Assembly (NCBI GenBank): GCA_015680905.1
Contig: CM027385.1
Coordinates: 28,030,501-28,094,500 of the forward strand
Direction of reading: 5' to 3'
DNA length: 64,000 bases
Source: Coptis chinensis
Lineage: Eukaryota > Streptophyta > Magnoliopsida > Ranunculales > Ranunculaceae
Shown here piece after piece: positions 63,915-64,000 of this stretch. Every line of letters starts with the position of its first letter. The stretch's first letter is position 1. A program made the translations under genes and the position numbers. Under the pieces are notes generated by a model. The model was not told where the DNA came from, did no database searches, and saw only the letters and a program-made list of their open reading frames with translations.

Positions 63915-64000
63915 TGTGATTTGGCCCTTCTGGCATTTCAGTGAATCTGAATGGCCTTCTGGCGTAAGTAATGTGATTGGCCCTTCTGGCGTTTCAGTGA
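63915..64000 (+). repeat. GGCCCTTCTGGC short repeats at window end
   Basis: TGGCCCTTCTGGCATTTCAG, GGCCTTCTGGCGTAAG and TGGCCCTTCTGGCGTTTCAG form three near-copies with GTGAT between. The array runs past the window end. Confidence 0.7.

Larger units (their letters stand above)
61742..64000 (+). repeat. LTR H, probable Ty3/gypsy LTR (continues past window)
   Basis: Begins TGTAACGCCCGTATTT inside the NTDG codons of the LINE4 RNase H; GATGG (61737-61741) would be the target duplication. TGTAACRCCC starts are common for Tekay/Del-type chromovirus LTRs. The first 2.3 kb has no ORF of note; a Pro-rich antisense ORF (62464-62817) looks like composition. It contains many GGGCC/TTGGGC patches, a W-box cluster and terminal short repeats. 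Whether it is a solo LTR or a 5' LTR cannot be seen. Confidence 0.55.

Noticed and set aside
1-64000. CRISPR arrays, bacterial operons, organelle genes or rRNA
   Set aside because: No such repeats, gene order or motifs; all recognisable parts are plant nuclear transposable elements.

Overview
The window is plant nuclear DNA made almost entirely of nested transposable elements. No intact host gene is visible. The plant signs are Athila-type Ty3/gypsy pol proteins, a primer binding site (PBS) matching plant tRNA-Asp, plant L1-type LINEs with a DUF4283/zinc-knuckle ORF1, and CACTA, hAT, Mutator-like and Harbinger-like elements. The sequence is AT-rich, and a eudicot heterochromatic region is likely. 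The species cannot be named from sequence alone.

Layout. 1-1976: one end of a CACTA transposon lying in the RNase H region of Athila-like element A (1977-7092; integrase, long 3' noncoding region, 3' LTR). 7098-8840: 5' part of a LINE (LINE1, minus strand). 8841-10824: nothing recognised. From 10825 a second LINE ORF1 relic (LINE2, minus strand) serves as the base into which several elements went. These are a Mutator-like element (11072-11999, 9-bp target-site duplication, TSD), a hAT-like element (12069-21941) that itself holds Athila-like element B (12100-20761, TSD GCTAG), and a solo LTR (22201-23445, TSD GCATA). A LINE 3' end with a poly(A) tail (LINE3, from 23505) follows. It contains a three-LTR composite, C/D (23727-35041, TSD GGTAC), and an LTR called G1 (35205-58667). 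G1 contains the very large Athila-like element E (35886-57304, TSD AACAC) and a Harbinger-like MITE. E contains a Mutator-like MITE (39341-39577) and two solo LTRs (43528-44998 and 52523-54466). The right edge holds a second G-type LTR, a plus-strand LINE relic (LINE4, 59583-61741) and the start of another long LTR (H, 61742 to the window end).

How the parts work. A and E encode gag/pol proteins for reverse transcription and integration, but both are broken by stops and frameshifts. B and D belong to a family with gag and protease but no reverse transcriptase or integrase, so they would need proteins from an E-like helper. All use a PBS for tRNA-Asp. All share a structured segment just before the 3' polypurine tract (PPT): hairpins, then a stem TTGCTTG-AGGA-CAAGCAA, then a G-rich tract. 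A second AGGA hairpin plus purine tract lies further upstream.

Most notable. (1) A 65-bp copy of mature tRNA-Asp, including its CCA end, joined to a PBS inside the C/D composite. (2) Element E, about 17.7 kb without its nested insertions, carries three extra ORF regions after pol. Two are paralogous, and between them lies a 39-residue single-membrane-segment ORF behind a TATA box and repeated AACGGTCA motifs. (3) The repeated, covarying AGGA hairpins and a 15-nt match to the tRNA-Asp 5' end near the 3' PPT. Coordinates of LTRs with TSDs are read directly. Family names come from motif recognition, not from database search.
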